Positions 43,101-51,311 of a stretch of DNA of 64,000 bases are shown piece after piece; positions within the stretch are counted from its first letter, which is position 1; each line of letters begins with the position of its first letter. Location: contig CBINGZ010000032.1 of NCBI GenBank assembly GCA_966250335.1, positions 1 through 64,000 of the forward strand, given 5' to 3'. Source of the DNA: OLB7 sp966250335. GTDB lineage: Bacteria; Bacteroidota; Ignavibacteria; OLB7. The position numbers and the translations under genes are program-made. The notes under the pieces were generated by a model, which made no database searches, was not told the DNA's origin, and was given only the letters and a program-made list of their open reading frames with translations.

Positions 43101-44582
43101 CCTCCGTTCGTCGTTCCGCCGGGGGGGGCGGTTCCGGTGGAGTTCAGGTTCGGCCCGACAGCCGTCGGGACAAGGTCGGCGCAGCTTCGGGTCATTACGC
43201 AGAACGATACGCTTCTGCAGATCATCCGGGGCGAGGGGGTTGCTCCCGCGCTTGAGGTTCTCGGCGGGGTCATCGACTTCGGACAGGTGGGGCTCGGCGG
43301 CTCCCGTGATTCGATTCGCGCCGTCACCGTCAGAAATATCGGATCGGCTCCTTTGTCGATCTCGCGAACCCGGCACGGCGGGCCCAACGCCGTCGACTTC
43401 ACCACGCTGGCGGGAGGGGGCCCTCTCACGCTTCAGCCGGGGGACACTGCTCGTATCGATCTGCGATTCACCCCGTCGGCGACCGGGCGTACCAGCGGTG
43501 AGCTTCTGGTCGATTACAACGGTGCGGGATCTCCCGCCGCGATCACTCTCTTCGGCGAGGGGGTCGACGGAAGTATCGTTCCGGTAAACCGATCGATCGA
43601 TTTCGGCAGGGTTGACCTGGGTGAGAGCCGCGACACGATTCAGGCGGTGACGATCACGAACATCGGTGCGCACCCTGTCGTGATCACCGGCACACGACAT
43701 GCCGGACCGAACCGGGGGGATTTCACGACAATCTCCGGAGGGGGGGGCAGGACGCTGGGACCGGGAGATACCGTGAAGGTCGATCTGCGATATACGCCTT
43801 CCTCGGCGGGAGCGGCCGTCGGTCAGTTGCTGTTCGATTACGAAGGGGTCGGCGGCCCGGTCGCGGTGCAGCTCTACGGCGAGGGAGTGGCGAAGGCCGA
43901 GCCGCCGGGAGCGGCCGAGGCGGAACTGGAGGCCGGGTATGCCGAAGCGGCCCCCGGCGATACTGTGGAGATCCCGATCGTGGTGTCGAAGACACGGAAC
44001 ATCGCCACCTCGGGAGCCACGGAATATCGTGTGACGTTGCGATACAACGCGACGCTCCTCGCCCCTGTCGGCGCAACCCCCAGGGGGAGGGTCGACGGCC
44101 TGGAGCGCGTGATCGATCTGACGATGCCGGCGAAGGCCGACAGCGGCGAGGTTCTGCGCCTCCGTTTCCTGGCGATGCTCGGGGACGACACGACGACGAC
44201 CCTGAGCCTTGAAGAAGCTTCCGCCGAGGGAGGGGAAGTTCGTATGCGGTCGCGCGCGGGAGAGTTCCGATTGAAAGGGGTCTGCATCTCCGGCGGGGCC
44301 CGTCTTGTCCATCCCACGGCAAAGGGAGGATTGAAGAGCGTCTATCCCAATCCCGCCAAGGAGGAGATGGAGGTGGACCTGGAAACGATCGAGGAAGGAT
44401 ATGTCAACCTCTACCTGGCCGACGCGACGGGCCGAAAAGTGAAGGAGATCGTCGAGGGAGAGCAGGCTGCATCGCACCAGGTGCTGCGGGTGCAGACCGG
44501 GGATCTCCCGGCCGGTCGCTATCTGCTGGTTCTTGAAACAGCCACGATGAAGCGGAGTCTGCCGGTGGAGATCCGGTGGTAG
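40152..44582 (+). CDS. Large secreted vWA/beta-propeller/anchor-D/cohesin-like protein with T9SS tail
   Basis: 1476 residues from an ATG at 40152, just before the signal peptide LFFLLLVLLPCAAAIVPAQ. Domains in order: vWA (MIDAS D-V-S-G-S at about 90, LTDGLPAS later); a SPNGGE-type Ig domain (about 415-480); SBBP-type propeller repeats (GNMYIVGGY, GNLYISGNY, GNIYVGGYF, FLAKVRPDGTI-like strands) to about 910; three choice-of-anchor D/HYDIN-like repeats (VDVDMGKVMVGG, IDFGQVGLGGSRDSI, IDFGRVDLGESRDTI); a cohesin-like domain (TEYRVTLRYNATLLAPVG); then VYPNPAKEEMEVDL...LPAGRYLLVLETATM...VEIRW. It is probably exported by T9SS as an adhesin or surface structural protein. A decayed relative lies at 33.7 kb. 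Confidence 0.85.
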   Translation: MRLFFLLLVLLPCAAAIVPAQSLSVVDIDATGFPVMKAKLSAFDAAGDPVRPSASEVTVSEGGRGRSVVSISCPPTPPPLALSSVLVVDVSGSMKEMTGGVRRIDLAKAATGAWIQGLPAGASECAVTSFDESNYLNQDFTTDRTRLLNAVSALSPGGGTDYDEGLLLAASGGLRISRNGKYRKVIVFLTDGLPASTPQTSAIIAEAQRQNCVIFAVTLSMFCPQSLRDIAAGSGGGWFENVSTVSQAEEIYRGILRQMRGSVPCDISWRSAVGCAGGDQEVTFNWNGRQAKGTYRIPASGVAKLDIVPPILNIRSKPTGVRFDTTITITAVNAPFNVTGITSSDPAYEMNPKSFTLAAGESRVVTVSYTPTDSSYSWARFDIATDLCPRLFFSSGSYPGRKVTRPTLRLDSPNGGEVFVGGSDTVITWSGISPDDTVTLEYSIDNGATWKEITRSATGGRYPWHVPGTPSTRCLVRVTQPDQGGGWVIHGRGPYSDNGNDMALDAAGNMYIVGGYQQAIDFGGGLVLNGAVNESCAFLAKVRPDGTIDWARRVGAGGTIHTIQIDLDPAGEIYISGAFSGSVYFGTQPVISQGKMDAYIARYTPDGSVDFVWGAGTRDDDFIISLVIDHVGNLYISGNYRGSMDLGGVTIQNFGLTASFIARLTPDGRTVWVDSIKGERQGEAPQLAVDGSGGLYLTGGFGSDITIGTSSFTSAGNNDIYFAKYDVDGSFLWARSAGGVDSDVPRALTVDSWGNIYVGGYFHRTLSIDDKSVTSAGRWDMFLAKFHSDGSIEWLRGMGGKSTEGVGQIATDNIGNLYVIGYISDTTDLGGTTIISKGSEDVFIAKYASDSRLEWVRQVNGTGLDLAGKLVVDDLGSITVIGAFGGQASFGRHQRIAAGQIDVFVWRIGEDLPLQSDTSDALFSIVIPAPAAVDVDMGKVMVGGARDSVVASFVRNTGTHPFRVDKIGMTGSGASLFSIVSGHPPFVVPPGGAVPVEFRFGPTAVGTRSAQLRVITQNDTLLQIIRGEGVAPALEVLGGVIDFGQVGLGGSRDSIRAVTVRNIGSAPLSISRTRHGGPNAVDFTTLAGGGPLTLQPGDTARIDLRFTPSATGRTSGELLVDYNGAGSPAAITLFGEGVDGSIVPVNRSIDFGRVDLGESRDTIQAVTITNIGAHPVVITGTRHAGPNRGDFTTISGGGGRTLGPGDTVKVDLRYTPSSAGAAVGQLLFDYEGVGGPVAVQLYGEGVAKAEPPGAAEAELEAGYAEAAPGDTVEIPIVVSKTRNIATSGATEYRVTLRYNATLLAPVGATPRGRVDGLERVIDLTMPAKADSGEVLRLRFLAMLGDDTTTTLSLEEASAEGGEVRMRSRAGEFRLKGVCISGGARLVHPTAKGGLKSVYPNPAKEEMEVDLETIEEGYVNLYLADATGRKVKEIVEGEQAASHQVLRVQTGDLPAGRYLLVLETATMKRSLPVEIRW

Positions 44583-44593
44583 GATGGGAATGG

Positions 44594-45208
44594 TTAGATA
44601 TCTGCCGGGAACCATCCCTCAAGTTGCGAACGAAGGCGTAGGAATGCTGGATCAGTGCATCTCTTGAAGCTGATTCTGCCAGCAATTTTCTCATAAATCG
44701 ATGACGATCTCGGTCGCCTGAGCTTCGCTAGAAGCTTCTCCATTGCCTCCTTCGGACGCACGGGCTTGTCCAAGTCGGTGAATTGAAAATCCTGATTGCG
44801 AAGCCAATCTCGTATACTCTCTTCGGAAGGACTCCCAAGTACTGCGGAGAGTGCGTTGTCCGAGCCCCACATCCAGACATCGAGCTCTGGATCAATAACG
44901 ATGGCCTTCGCTGCATTGCCCCATGTTGAACGCAGTTTCTCATCAAGTTCTTGTTCGAGTGATATGGCATCTATAGCATTGGTCCCGCTCCCTTCATAAT
45001 CCAGGACGAGCATCGCGTGCGAGAATTCCGCTTTTTTCAATTCTAGTAACTTGGGGCCATTCGTACGTACACCACCGTCACGCCCCGGATGCTCCAGGAA
45101 ATCAAATCCGATGTGCCGAATACCTAATGCGGCGTGACGCGATAATGCGCCTTGCAACGCAAAACGCATGTTTTTATCTGCGACAAGTAAGATGAGATCT
45201 TCTTTCAT
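44594..45208 (-). CDS. TOPRIM-like/RloB-like partner of the AAA ATPase
   Basis: 204 residues. It starts LILLVADKNMRFALQGALSR, continues HPGRDGGVR, FSHAMLVLDYEGSG (Asp70-x-Glu72) and AIVIDPELDVWMWG. The strand-DxE-strand order and the following W-rich segment suggest a TOPRIM-type fold like DUF4276/RloB and the small partner proteins of methylation-associated defence systems, but the usual first-strand Glu is not obvious. It follows the ATPase gene by 12 bases on the same strand and is A+T-rich, an operon of two. Its 3' end meets the stop of the big secreted protein gene within 11 bases. Confidence 0.6.
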   Translation of the reverse strand: MKEDLILLVADKNMRFALQGALSRHAALGIRHIGFDFLEHPGRDGGVRTNGPKLLELKKAEFSHAMLVLDYEGSGTNAIDAISLEQELDEKLRSTWGNAAKAIVIDPELDVWMWGSDNALSAVLGSPSEESIRDWLRNQDFQFTDLDKPVRPKEAMEKLLAKLRRPRSSSIYEKIAGRISFKRCTDPAFLRLRSQLEGWFPADI

Positions 45209-45220
45209 TGAACTACTATA

Positions 45221-46483
45221 TCAGCTTAAAATACCTGCTGCAAACAGTACTCCCAAATCCGGCTCGCCTTGCTTCCAGTCCCGTAGCGCCGGGTGTCGGT
45301 CGCCTGATACGATATCTGTAGCTCCTAATGAATCCTTGGCAAAGCAGAGAATATCTTTCGGAGCAAGCATGTTCAATGCAACAGGACTATGGGTCGCCAC
45401 CAAAACCTGACTTTCATACATTGAGGAAAGCGATTGCAACACGGTCTCGATAGCACGAGGATGAATCCCATTTTCTGGTTCCTCAATGAGAAATGTTCCG
45501 GTAAGCTCCGGAAGATATGCAGGAATCGTCAGCGCAAGAAGACGAAGTGTTCCATCTGAAATAAGCCAAGAGGGAACTTTGGCCCCATTCCTATATTCTA
45601 CAACTAGATAGCGATGACGGTCTTCTGGTCGTTCGATCGTGGTAATATCCTGAATATCTTCTAGTGCTGTTCGTACATGATCGATCCAGTTAGTAAAATT
45701 CTCCTTTCTGGTACGCAGGTTGTGAATTACCCACGGAAGGTTTGAGCCATCCGGTCGAAATGAGTCTCCTTGGCCCGGAGGACTAGGTTGACGAATAACT
45801 TGACTGTTGAGTACGAACGTTCGTACTCCCTGCTCTAACAACTCACGGAACCATATGCCTACTGGAAAGCTAAGCTCATCAGCCGGTATGTTCGCAAGCG
45901 CAGAACGACCGCGACCAAGTTTGAATGAGGGTGCGAAAGATTTCCGCCCTTCTGTATAATAATTGTCATTACCTCCTGGATTCTTTTTAATCGCAGTTCT
46001 TACTCCCCTACCCGAGTGCCGAAAGATAGATGGTATTTCATGAGGTATGGAAGGAAACAGTTCTAATCGCTCGAAGACTGCTCTCACAGGTGTAATTAAC
46101 CATAATGTTTCATGATCTAGGCCAATCTCATTTGTCGTTACGTCCAAACCTATTTCAATTTCATATCTAACATGGGAAAAAGTACGCCTATCCGCCGACA
46201 TTCTCTTCCCTACTGAAGGAGGGATCTTGGCCTCAACAGCGAGTTGAAATGATTCCCCTGTTTCTTTCCAGATAAGTTTCTCAAAGCTGGAGCTTCTACT
46301 GCGAATAGTATCCGCGACATCTCCACGGTTACGCATAAGGTCGCTCATAAGGGTGATCACGTCTAGAAACGTGGTCTTGCCGCTGGCGTTAGGACCCACT
46401 AGCGCCTGAAATGGACCCAGATTCTGGTCAACTCCTCGTAGCGATCTGAAGGAACGTGTCTGAAGTCTAGTAAACATGATCAA
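45221..46483 (-). CDS. AAA/ABC-type ATPase, defence-like
   Basis: 420 residues. Walker A G30-PNASGKTT, signature SDGTLRLLALT (309-319), Walker B FLIEEPENGIHP (331-342), and an H-loop ATHSP (His365) place it in the AAA_15/AAA_21 group of SMC-like ATPases. Such ATPases occur in OLD, Gabija, PARIS, AbiL and retron-associated defence systems, usually with a TOPRIM nuclease in the same or a neighbouring protein, as here. The middle (about 60-300) is the variable insert. A+T-rich codons against GC-rich neighbours support acquisition. Confidence 0.8.
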   Translation of the reverse strand: MIMFTRLQTRSFRSLRGVDQNLGPFQALVGPNASGKTTFLDVITLMSDLMRNRGDVADTIRSRSSSFEKLIWKETGESFQLAVEAKIPPSVGKRMSADRRTFSHVRYEIEIGLDVTTNEIGLDHETLWLITPVRAVFERLELFPSIPHEIPSIFRHSGRGVRTAIKKNPGGNDNYYTEGRKSFAPSFKLGRGRSALANIPADELSFPVGIWFRELLEQGVRTFVLNSQVIRQPSPPGQGDSFRPDGSNLPWVIHNLRTRKENFTNWIDHVRTALEDIQDITTIERPEDRHRYLVVEYRNGAKVPSWLISDGTLRLLALTIPAYLPELTGTFLIEEPENGIHPRAIETVLQSLSSMYESQVLVATHSPVALNMLAPKDILCFAKDSLGATDIVSGDRHPALRDWKQGEPDLGVLFAAGILS

Positions 46484-46678
46484 TGAAACGTAGGTTACTG
46501 CTCTTCAGTCAACGCGACTGAGCGACACAGATCTTAGCTTCCATGTCGTAGCTGGCCTCGCAGTTCTGGTTGGAACTAGGGTTGAGTTACTAATATAGCA
46601 ATCCGGTGCCGTGAGGTTGATATAGAATCTCGCCAAGCTGGCGATCGAAACTAAACGATTGTTGCTTCGATTCCTCTA
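46484..46678. other. Intergenic A+T-rich stretch upstream of the ATPase gene
   Basis: About 195 bases, probably holding the promoter of the ATPase/TOPRIM operon. No clear hairpin or tRNA seen. Confidence 0.3.
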
Positions 46679-49015
46679 TCACCGCACCGACTGCTCCACC
46701 ACGATCTTCACCCGGCGCGATAGAACGCGGCCTTCCGGGAGGTCGTTGTCGAACTCGTCGGTTGTCGTCCCTGCTCCGACGGTTTCCATCACGGTAGATA
46801 CGATGCCTTGGTTCGCGATGATCTCCTTCAATGCCGCCGCTACCTTTCTTGCGCGGCGGAGCGAGAGGCCGGCGTTGTGGTCGTCATCTCCGATCCGGTC
46901 GGTGTAACCGGTGACGCCGATCCGTGCCCCTTTTCTGACGGCACGGGCGATCTCCATGAGCACTTCTTCGTTTCTCGGGGAAATCCCTTCCGAATCGTAG
47001 TCGAAGGCGAAGAGGGTGTAAACGCGCCGCTCGCTTTCGCCCGAGACCGTGATATCTCTGCTGACGACCCGTTCCCGGCGGTCGAGCCGCAACGGAAGAT
47101 GGCTCTCGGCACGATACCAGGTTCCTCCCCGGCCGCGCACCGCCAGACGTGCCGTCAGATCCGCGAGATTCTCCTCGGTTCCCACCTGCCGCCAGTTCAG
47201 ATCGAGCATCCCCACATCGCTGTCCCTGCTTGTGACGCGGGCAAGCTCTCGCTCGCCAAGGTTCACCGCCAGATTCCATTCCTCCACGTCGTCGTTACCG
47301 GCGATCGAAGGGGTAATCTTCACGAGCGGCGGCTCTATCCGCTGCTCGACCTGTTCGGTCGCGAGGGGGGCGAAGAGTTCCGGAGCACCCTCCAGGAAGA
47401 CGACCATCCGGTTCTCCGAACGGCCGTCGCTATCCTTCTGGCGCGTGGTCGGGTAGTCGGCGGGGAGCGCCGTGATCGCGACGCGGGAGGGATCGATCGA
47501 CCATACGTCGCTCAGATACGACCGCACCGATTCGGCCCGTTTCTCCGCGAGCGTCGCAGGCTCGTCGGCGGATCTGGAACCGGCGATCGTGATCCTGGAG
47601 CCGGGGATGCTCCGCATCCTGCCGCCGAGAACGTTCAGCGCGTGCCGATGCGTCTTCATGACCTCCGGATCGACCAGAGCCTCCAGGGAGAAAGTGTCGG
47701 CCGCGCGCGGCGTCAGTCGGTGATATCGTGATGCGATCGACGACGATCCCCTGTCGAAGTAGATCGAGCGGAGAAGCTCGGTCCGCTGCACATGGAAGAT
47801 GTCGACCACCTTCACTGTGGCGACGGGGAGGACGGCTCCCGCGGAATCGACCGAGCGGAGATCGACTGCAACCGTCAACGTCTGCGGCCCGGCAGGGGGC
47901 GGAGCGGCGGAGGGTGGGACGGCAGACGGTAGTGCGGCATCGGATGAACCGGCATCCGATGGATCGGCATCCGATGGTACTACATCGTCCGATGCGGCAG
48001 CCGGCGGATCGGCAGTCGGCAGCGCCGTCGGCGAACGATCGGTTGCCGTGGGAGCGTTCGTCGGACGAACGGTCGGATCGGCCTCACGTGGCTGGTTCGC
48101 CGGAGATTCCAGCCGTCTTCCGGCCGACAGGCTCACGGAAGGTTCGGTCGGCGGGGAGGAGTCGTGAGGCTCGATCCCCACTTGTTCCTGCTCTCTTGCG
48201 TTCGAACCCAGATCGAATCGCAATGCGACCGAGGCGCGCACCGTCAGGCGTTGCCACGCATAGCCCTCCACCGGCGACATTGCGGTGAACCTGGCAGTTC
48301 CCCGCGGCACCAGGGAGATCTTCGGCGACAGAGGAATATCGTACTCGGCCGAGATCTCGCCGCCGATCGATATATCGTTCAATACCAGATCAGGGACGCC
48401 GCCGAGCTCACGTTCCCGGCCGCCGTTGGAGAACCTGAACCCGTCGGCCCCGGTCAGCGACTCGGCCCGTTCGGCCCCGCCGTCGACGCGGAAACCGAAC
48501 CAGGGACCGGCGAGCAGGGTCAGTCTGTCGGTTGCCTCGTAACGGAGAAGGGTTCCGAGCGTCGCCGTTCCGAACGTTCCGTTCAGCCGTAGCTCCCTGT
48601 CGAGGAACACCGGTGTGCCGAGTCCCGGATCGATGACGACGAGCGGCTCGGAAGGATCGGTCGCAATGGTGACGGAGGAGCGTTCGTAGCCGACGATCAG
48701 GGAGAGGCCGAGCCCCCCCCCTCGATCGACGAGTCCCGGAAACCCGATTCCGACTCCTGCCGCGATATTGTTCCCGGTCGCGTTCCCGAACGTGCCGCAG
48801 CCGGGAGTTCCGTAGGCCGCGACGTCGGCGAAATTCCCCTCGGCCCCGACCCCGGCGAACAGGTCGAGCAATGGGCCCCGCGTCCCAGGCTGCGCCGTCG
48901 CGTATTGGGCCCAGGTCATGGAGAGGAGGGCCGCCGGCAGGAGGGCCGCCGGCAGGAGGGCCGACAGTTTCTGAAGAGGTCGATTCCGATACTTCGGTCT
49001 CATCACCATGCTCAT
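46679..49015 (-). CDS. Outer-membrane protein with two OmpA-like domains
   Basis: 778 residues. Signal peptide with an internal repeat (ALLPAALLPAALL). Residues about 40-270 look like a beta-barrel (FAGVGAEGNFADVAAYG, GLSLIVGYERSSVTIA, LLRYEATDRLTLLAGPWFGF). About 275-390 is a Pro/Ala/Ser/Asp-rich linker. Two OmpA-like peptidoglycan-binding domains follow: about 410-545 (IYFDRGSSSIASRYHRL, ITIAGSRSADEP, RAESVRSYL) and about 650-778 (FAFDYDSEGISPRNEEVL, IGVTGYTDRIGDDDHNAGLSLRRARKVA). The ATG lies three bases after the stop of the upstream gene, so it is co-translated. It links the outer membrane to the cell wall. Confidence 0.8.
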   Translation of the reverse strand: MSMVMRPKYRNRPLQKLSALLPAALLPAALLSMTWAQYATAQPGTRGPLLDLFAGVGAEGNFADVAAYGTPGCGTFGNATGNNIAAGVGIGFPGLVDRGGGLGLSLIVGYERSSVTIATDPSEPLVVIDPGLGTPVFLDRELRLNGTFGTATLGTLLRYEATDRLTLLAGPWFGFRVDGGAERAESLTGADGFRFSNGGRERELGGVPDLVLNDISIGGEISAEYDIPLSPKISLVPRGTARFTAMSPVEGYAWQRLTVRASVALRFDLGSNAREQEQVGIEPHDSSPPTEPSVSLSAGRRLESPANQPREADPTVRPTNAPTATDRSPTALPTADPPAAASDDVVPSDADPSDAGSSDAALPSAVPPSAAPPPAGPQTLTVAVDLRSVDSAGAVLPVATVKVVDIFHVQRTELLRSIYFDRGSSSIASRYHRLTPRAADTFSLEALVDPEVMKTHRHALNVLGGRMRSIPGSRITIAGSRSADEPATLAEKRAESVRSYLSDVWSIDPSRVAITALPADYPTTRQKDSDGRSENRMVVFLEGAPELFAPLATEQVEQRIEPPLVKITPSIAGNDDVEEWNLAVNLGERELARVTSRDSDVGMLDLNWRQVGTEENLADLTARLAVRGRGGTWYRAESHLPLRLDRRERVVSRDITVSGESERRVYTLFAFDYDSEGISPRNEEVLMEIARAVRKGARIGVTGYTDRIGDDDHNAGLSLRRARKVAAALKEIIANQGIVSTVMETVGAGTTTDEFDNDLPEGRVLSRRVKIVVEQSVR
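48926..48964. repeat. 15-bp in-frame tandem repeat in the OmpA-like signal peptide
   Basis: Two full copies and a partial third of a 15-base unit (GAGGGCCGCCGGCAG on the plus strand), encoding the Leu-Leu-Pro-Ala-Ala steps of the signal peptide. Copy changes would lengthen or shorten the hydrophobic core by five residues without a frameshift. Confidence 0.8.
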
Positions 49016-49018
49016 GAA

Positions 49019-50479
49019 TCATCGTGTGATGAATACCGGAGCGGTCGTCACTTCGACGCCGTCGTTCAGCCGCAGCACATAGATCCCCGGGGCTAGAAGA
49101 CCGCAGGGGATCGTGGCCGTCTGCTCTTCATGGCCGTCGGGGGAGAGCTCGGCCGTGCCGACCACCGACCCGTTCATATCGTACATCGACAGTATCGCCG
49201 AGAGTCCGGGAGTACGGGCGCAGCGGGTCGAGACGTTCGTCGAGATCGGATCGTAGGCGACGGAACGGAACGCGGTGCGTCGAAGGAAGGCGAAGTCGCG
49301 ACCCAGATCGCAGCCGGTCAGTTCCACAAGTCCGTTCTCCCTCCCGGCCACGGCGATGCCGGGGAGCGTGGCCGTGCCGATCACGACCCGGTTGAGCGCC
49401 TGTCCGGTACTGAGTCCCATCAGGTTCAGTTCGAAGAGGAGATCGTCGTTCAAAGAAGGAAGGTTCGCGGGACGTTCGACGACGAGATTCCCGTTCGGCC
49501 CGCGCGTCAGCGTCATCCCCGTGGAGGGACCGGTGACCGATTGCGCGTAGAGCGCGGCGGGATCGACCGTCAGCTCGATGCGATATTCAATCAGTTTCTC
49601 GTCGGTGTCGAGCGGCGGGTCGAGTCGCATCCGCAGCCGCACGGGATCGCCGACGGCAGCCGCCGCCGTATCGAGCAGAAGTCTGTGCTGCTTGAGGACG
49701 GGGAGCTTGGGGAGCCCCCGGCCGCGCAGAGGAATGAAGTTCCGGTCGTTGATCTGAAGGGTATCCTCGGCATCGCCCAGAGTCTGGGGGCAGAAGCGGA
49801 GGGTGATCGCCGTGCTGTCTCCTCCGGCGATCAGGGAATCGGGCCTGTAGCTTCCGATGCCGAATCCGGTCGTTCCGTTCAGCAGCTGGAGGAGGCAGAT
49901 CCTGGCGGAGTCGATATCCGCGCTCCTGGCGTTCCGGACGTAGAACGTCGTATCACGACAGGTATCGAGAGGTGTGGAGGGGAATTCGACCGCGTCCAGG
50001 GTTCTGAGGTCGCTCCGTACGCTGCGTCCGAACATCCCGAACCTGAACCATCCCAGAGTCGATCCTCCCGGTCTCGGAACCAGATCGTACCAGGAGAAGT
50101 AGTATCCGGTATCGGTCGGGCAGAACCGGACCACAAGCTGCACGGTATCTCCCGCTCCTATCAGCCTCTCGTCGAGCTGCGGCACGATGAGCTTGTCGGA
50201 TAGATAGGGGTTCCAGGGCTGGATGGAATCGATCCGGATGGCGAAGCTGCTGACGTTCGTGATCACGATCGTATCCAGGGCGCAGGTCCCGACGCAGACC
50301 CGGCCGAAGTCGAGCGTATCGGGGGTGAGGACGAGCTCACCGGCCGCCGGCGCTCCCGGAATTCCATTCTCCTGCCCGCGAACGGTCACGGCGGAGAAGA
50401 GGAGAAGCAGGCCGATCAGGAGGGCCACGGTTCTCGGGATCTGTACAACGAGGATCGACATGCGCAGCGGGCGTCTCAT
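49019..50479 (-). CDS. Secreted choice-of-anchor D protein with C-terminal sorting-like domain
   Basis: 486 residues. Signal peptide TVALLIGLLLLFSAVTVRGQ. Two anchor-D/HYDIN-like Ig domains (about 48-160: LTPDTLDFGRVCVGTCALDTI, VVRFCPTDTGYYFSW; about 165-255: TLDAVEFPSTPLDTCRDTTFYV, ITLRFCPQTLGDAEDTL) are followed by a cohesin-like region and a C-terminal end SAILSMYDMNGSVVGTAEL, LLAPGIYVLRLNDG, PVFITR that fits a T9SS tail lacking a clear YPNP. First gene of the operon with the OmpA-like protein, and divergent from the sigma factor gene. Confidence 0.75.
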   Translation of the reverse strand: MRRPLRMSILVVQIPRTVALLIGLLLLFSAVTVRGQENGIPGAPAAGELVLTPDTLDFGRVCVGTCALDTIVITNVSSFAIRIDSIQPWNPYLSDKLIVPQLDERLIGAGDTVQLVVRFCPTDTGYYFSWYDLVPRPGGSTLGWFRFGMFGRSVRSDLRTLDAVEFPSTPLDTCRDTTFYVRNARSADIDSARICLLQLLNGTTGFGIGSYRPDSLIAGGDSTAITLRFCPQTLGDAEDTLQINDRNFIPLRGRGLPKLPVLKQHRLLLDTAAAAVGDPVRLRMRLDPPLDTDEKLIEYRIELTVDPAALYAQSVTGPSTGMTLTRGPNGNLVVERPANLPSLNDDLLFELNLMGLSTGQALNRVVIGTATLPGIAVAGRENGLVELTGCDLGRDFAFLRRTAFRSVAYDPISTNVSTRCARTPGLSAILSMYDMNGSVVGTAELSPDGHEEQTATIPCGLLAPGIYVLRLNDGVEVTTAPVFITR

Positions 50480-50667
50480 GCGTATGTGAATATCGGCGGG
50501 CGGAGGAAATTCCGTTCCGCCCCTGTCTCCATATAATGCGGCATACCGGTAACACGCGGGAAGGGCGCCGCATCACACGTTCCCGAAAAAAGCTGTGTGA
50601 CGTTCCGCTCCCCTTGCGTGTAAGTATGCTACGCGGGAGTCTCGAGCCGCGAAAACTCGGTAGAACG
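50480..50667. promoter_or_regulatory. Divergent region between the envelope operon and the sigma factor gene
   Basis: 188 bases from which both the anchor-D/OmpA operon (left) and the sigma/anti-sigma operon (right) must be transcribed. ECF sigma factors often act on their own promoter and an adjacent one, so one shared or two back-to-back ECF promoters are expected; no box is assigned. Confidence 0.4.
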
Positions 50668-51309
50668 ATGAACAGAGCCTACGAACAGTTGGAAGCAGCG
50701 AAATCAGACGCACGGTTGAAAGGACCGCACGGCGACGACTTCCTCCTGTTCTCAAGGTTCCTGAACGGCGACGATCACGCTTTTATGGAGCTGTTCGACC
50801 GCCATACCCACCGTATCTACCTCTACTGCCTGAAGTTCCTCGGCGACCGGGAACAGGCGGAAGATATCATGCAGGATGTCTGGGAGAAAGTAATCAAGCT
50901 CCGCGAGGAGGGGAAGAAGGCTCCCCCCAACCCCGTCGGACTGATTCTCACGATCGCGCGGAACCGATGTCTGAATCTGATCCGCGATCGCCGGCGGCTT
51001 TCATCGCTGGAGGATGTGAGTGAGCATCAGCATCCGGTCGAGACGATCCGTGAGATGTCGCAGATGGAGGAGCTGGCGGTCACCGCTCTGGCGAAGCTCC
51101 CCGTATCGCAGCGCGAGGTGCTGGTGCTCCATGTCTACTCCGGCTTCCGGTTCGACGAGATCGCGGAGATGCTGGGGGAGCCGGTGGGGGCCATACGGAC
51201 ACGCGCCTGGCGGGGAAGGCTCACGCTGGGAAAGATAATCTCCTCCCTGCTGGAACTGGACGGTGGGGACGAGAACGATATGAAGCTATATGAACCGGAA
51301 GGAGAATAG
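50668..51309 (+). CDS. ECF-type RNA polymerase sigma factor
   Basis: 213 residues from an ATG at 50668. Region 2 is clear (FLNGDDHAFMELFDRHTHRIYLYCLKFLGD then EQAEDIMQDVWEKVIKL, with NPVGLILTIARNRCLNLIRDRRR) and region 4 (ALAKLPVSQREVLVLHVYSGFRFDEIAEMLGEPVGAIRTRAWRGR) has the HTH. No extra domains. Directs polymerase to a small regulon, probably envelope genes. It is followed after two bases by its probable anti-sigma gene. Confidence 0.9.
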   Translation: MNRAYEQLEAAKSDARLKGPHGDDFLLFSRFLNGDDHAFMELFDRHTHRIYLYCLKFLGDREQAEDIMQDVWEKVIKLREEGKKAPPNPVGLILTIARNRCLNLIRDRRRLSSLEDVSEHQHPVETIREMSQMEELAVTALAKLPVSQREVLVLHVYSGFRFDEIAEMLGEPVGAIRTRAWRGRLTLGKIISSLLELDGGDENDMKLYEPEGE

Positions 51310-51311
51310 AT

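Noticed and set aside
42225..44615. A 796-residue open frame opposite the large secreted protein
   Set aside because: The plus-strand gene has clear vWA, anchor-D and T9SS domains; the antisense frame is Arg/Asp/His-rich with no domain, as expected in GC-rich shadows.
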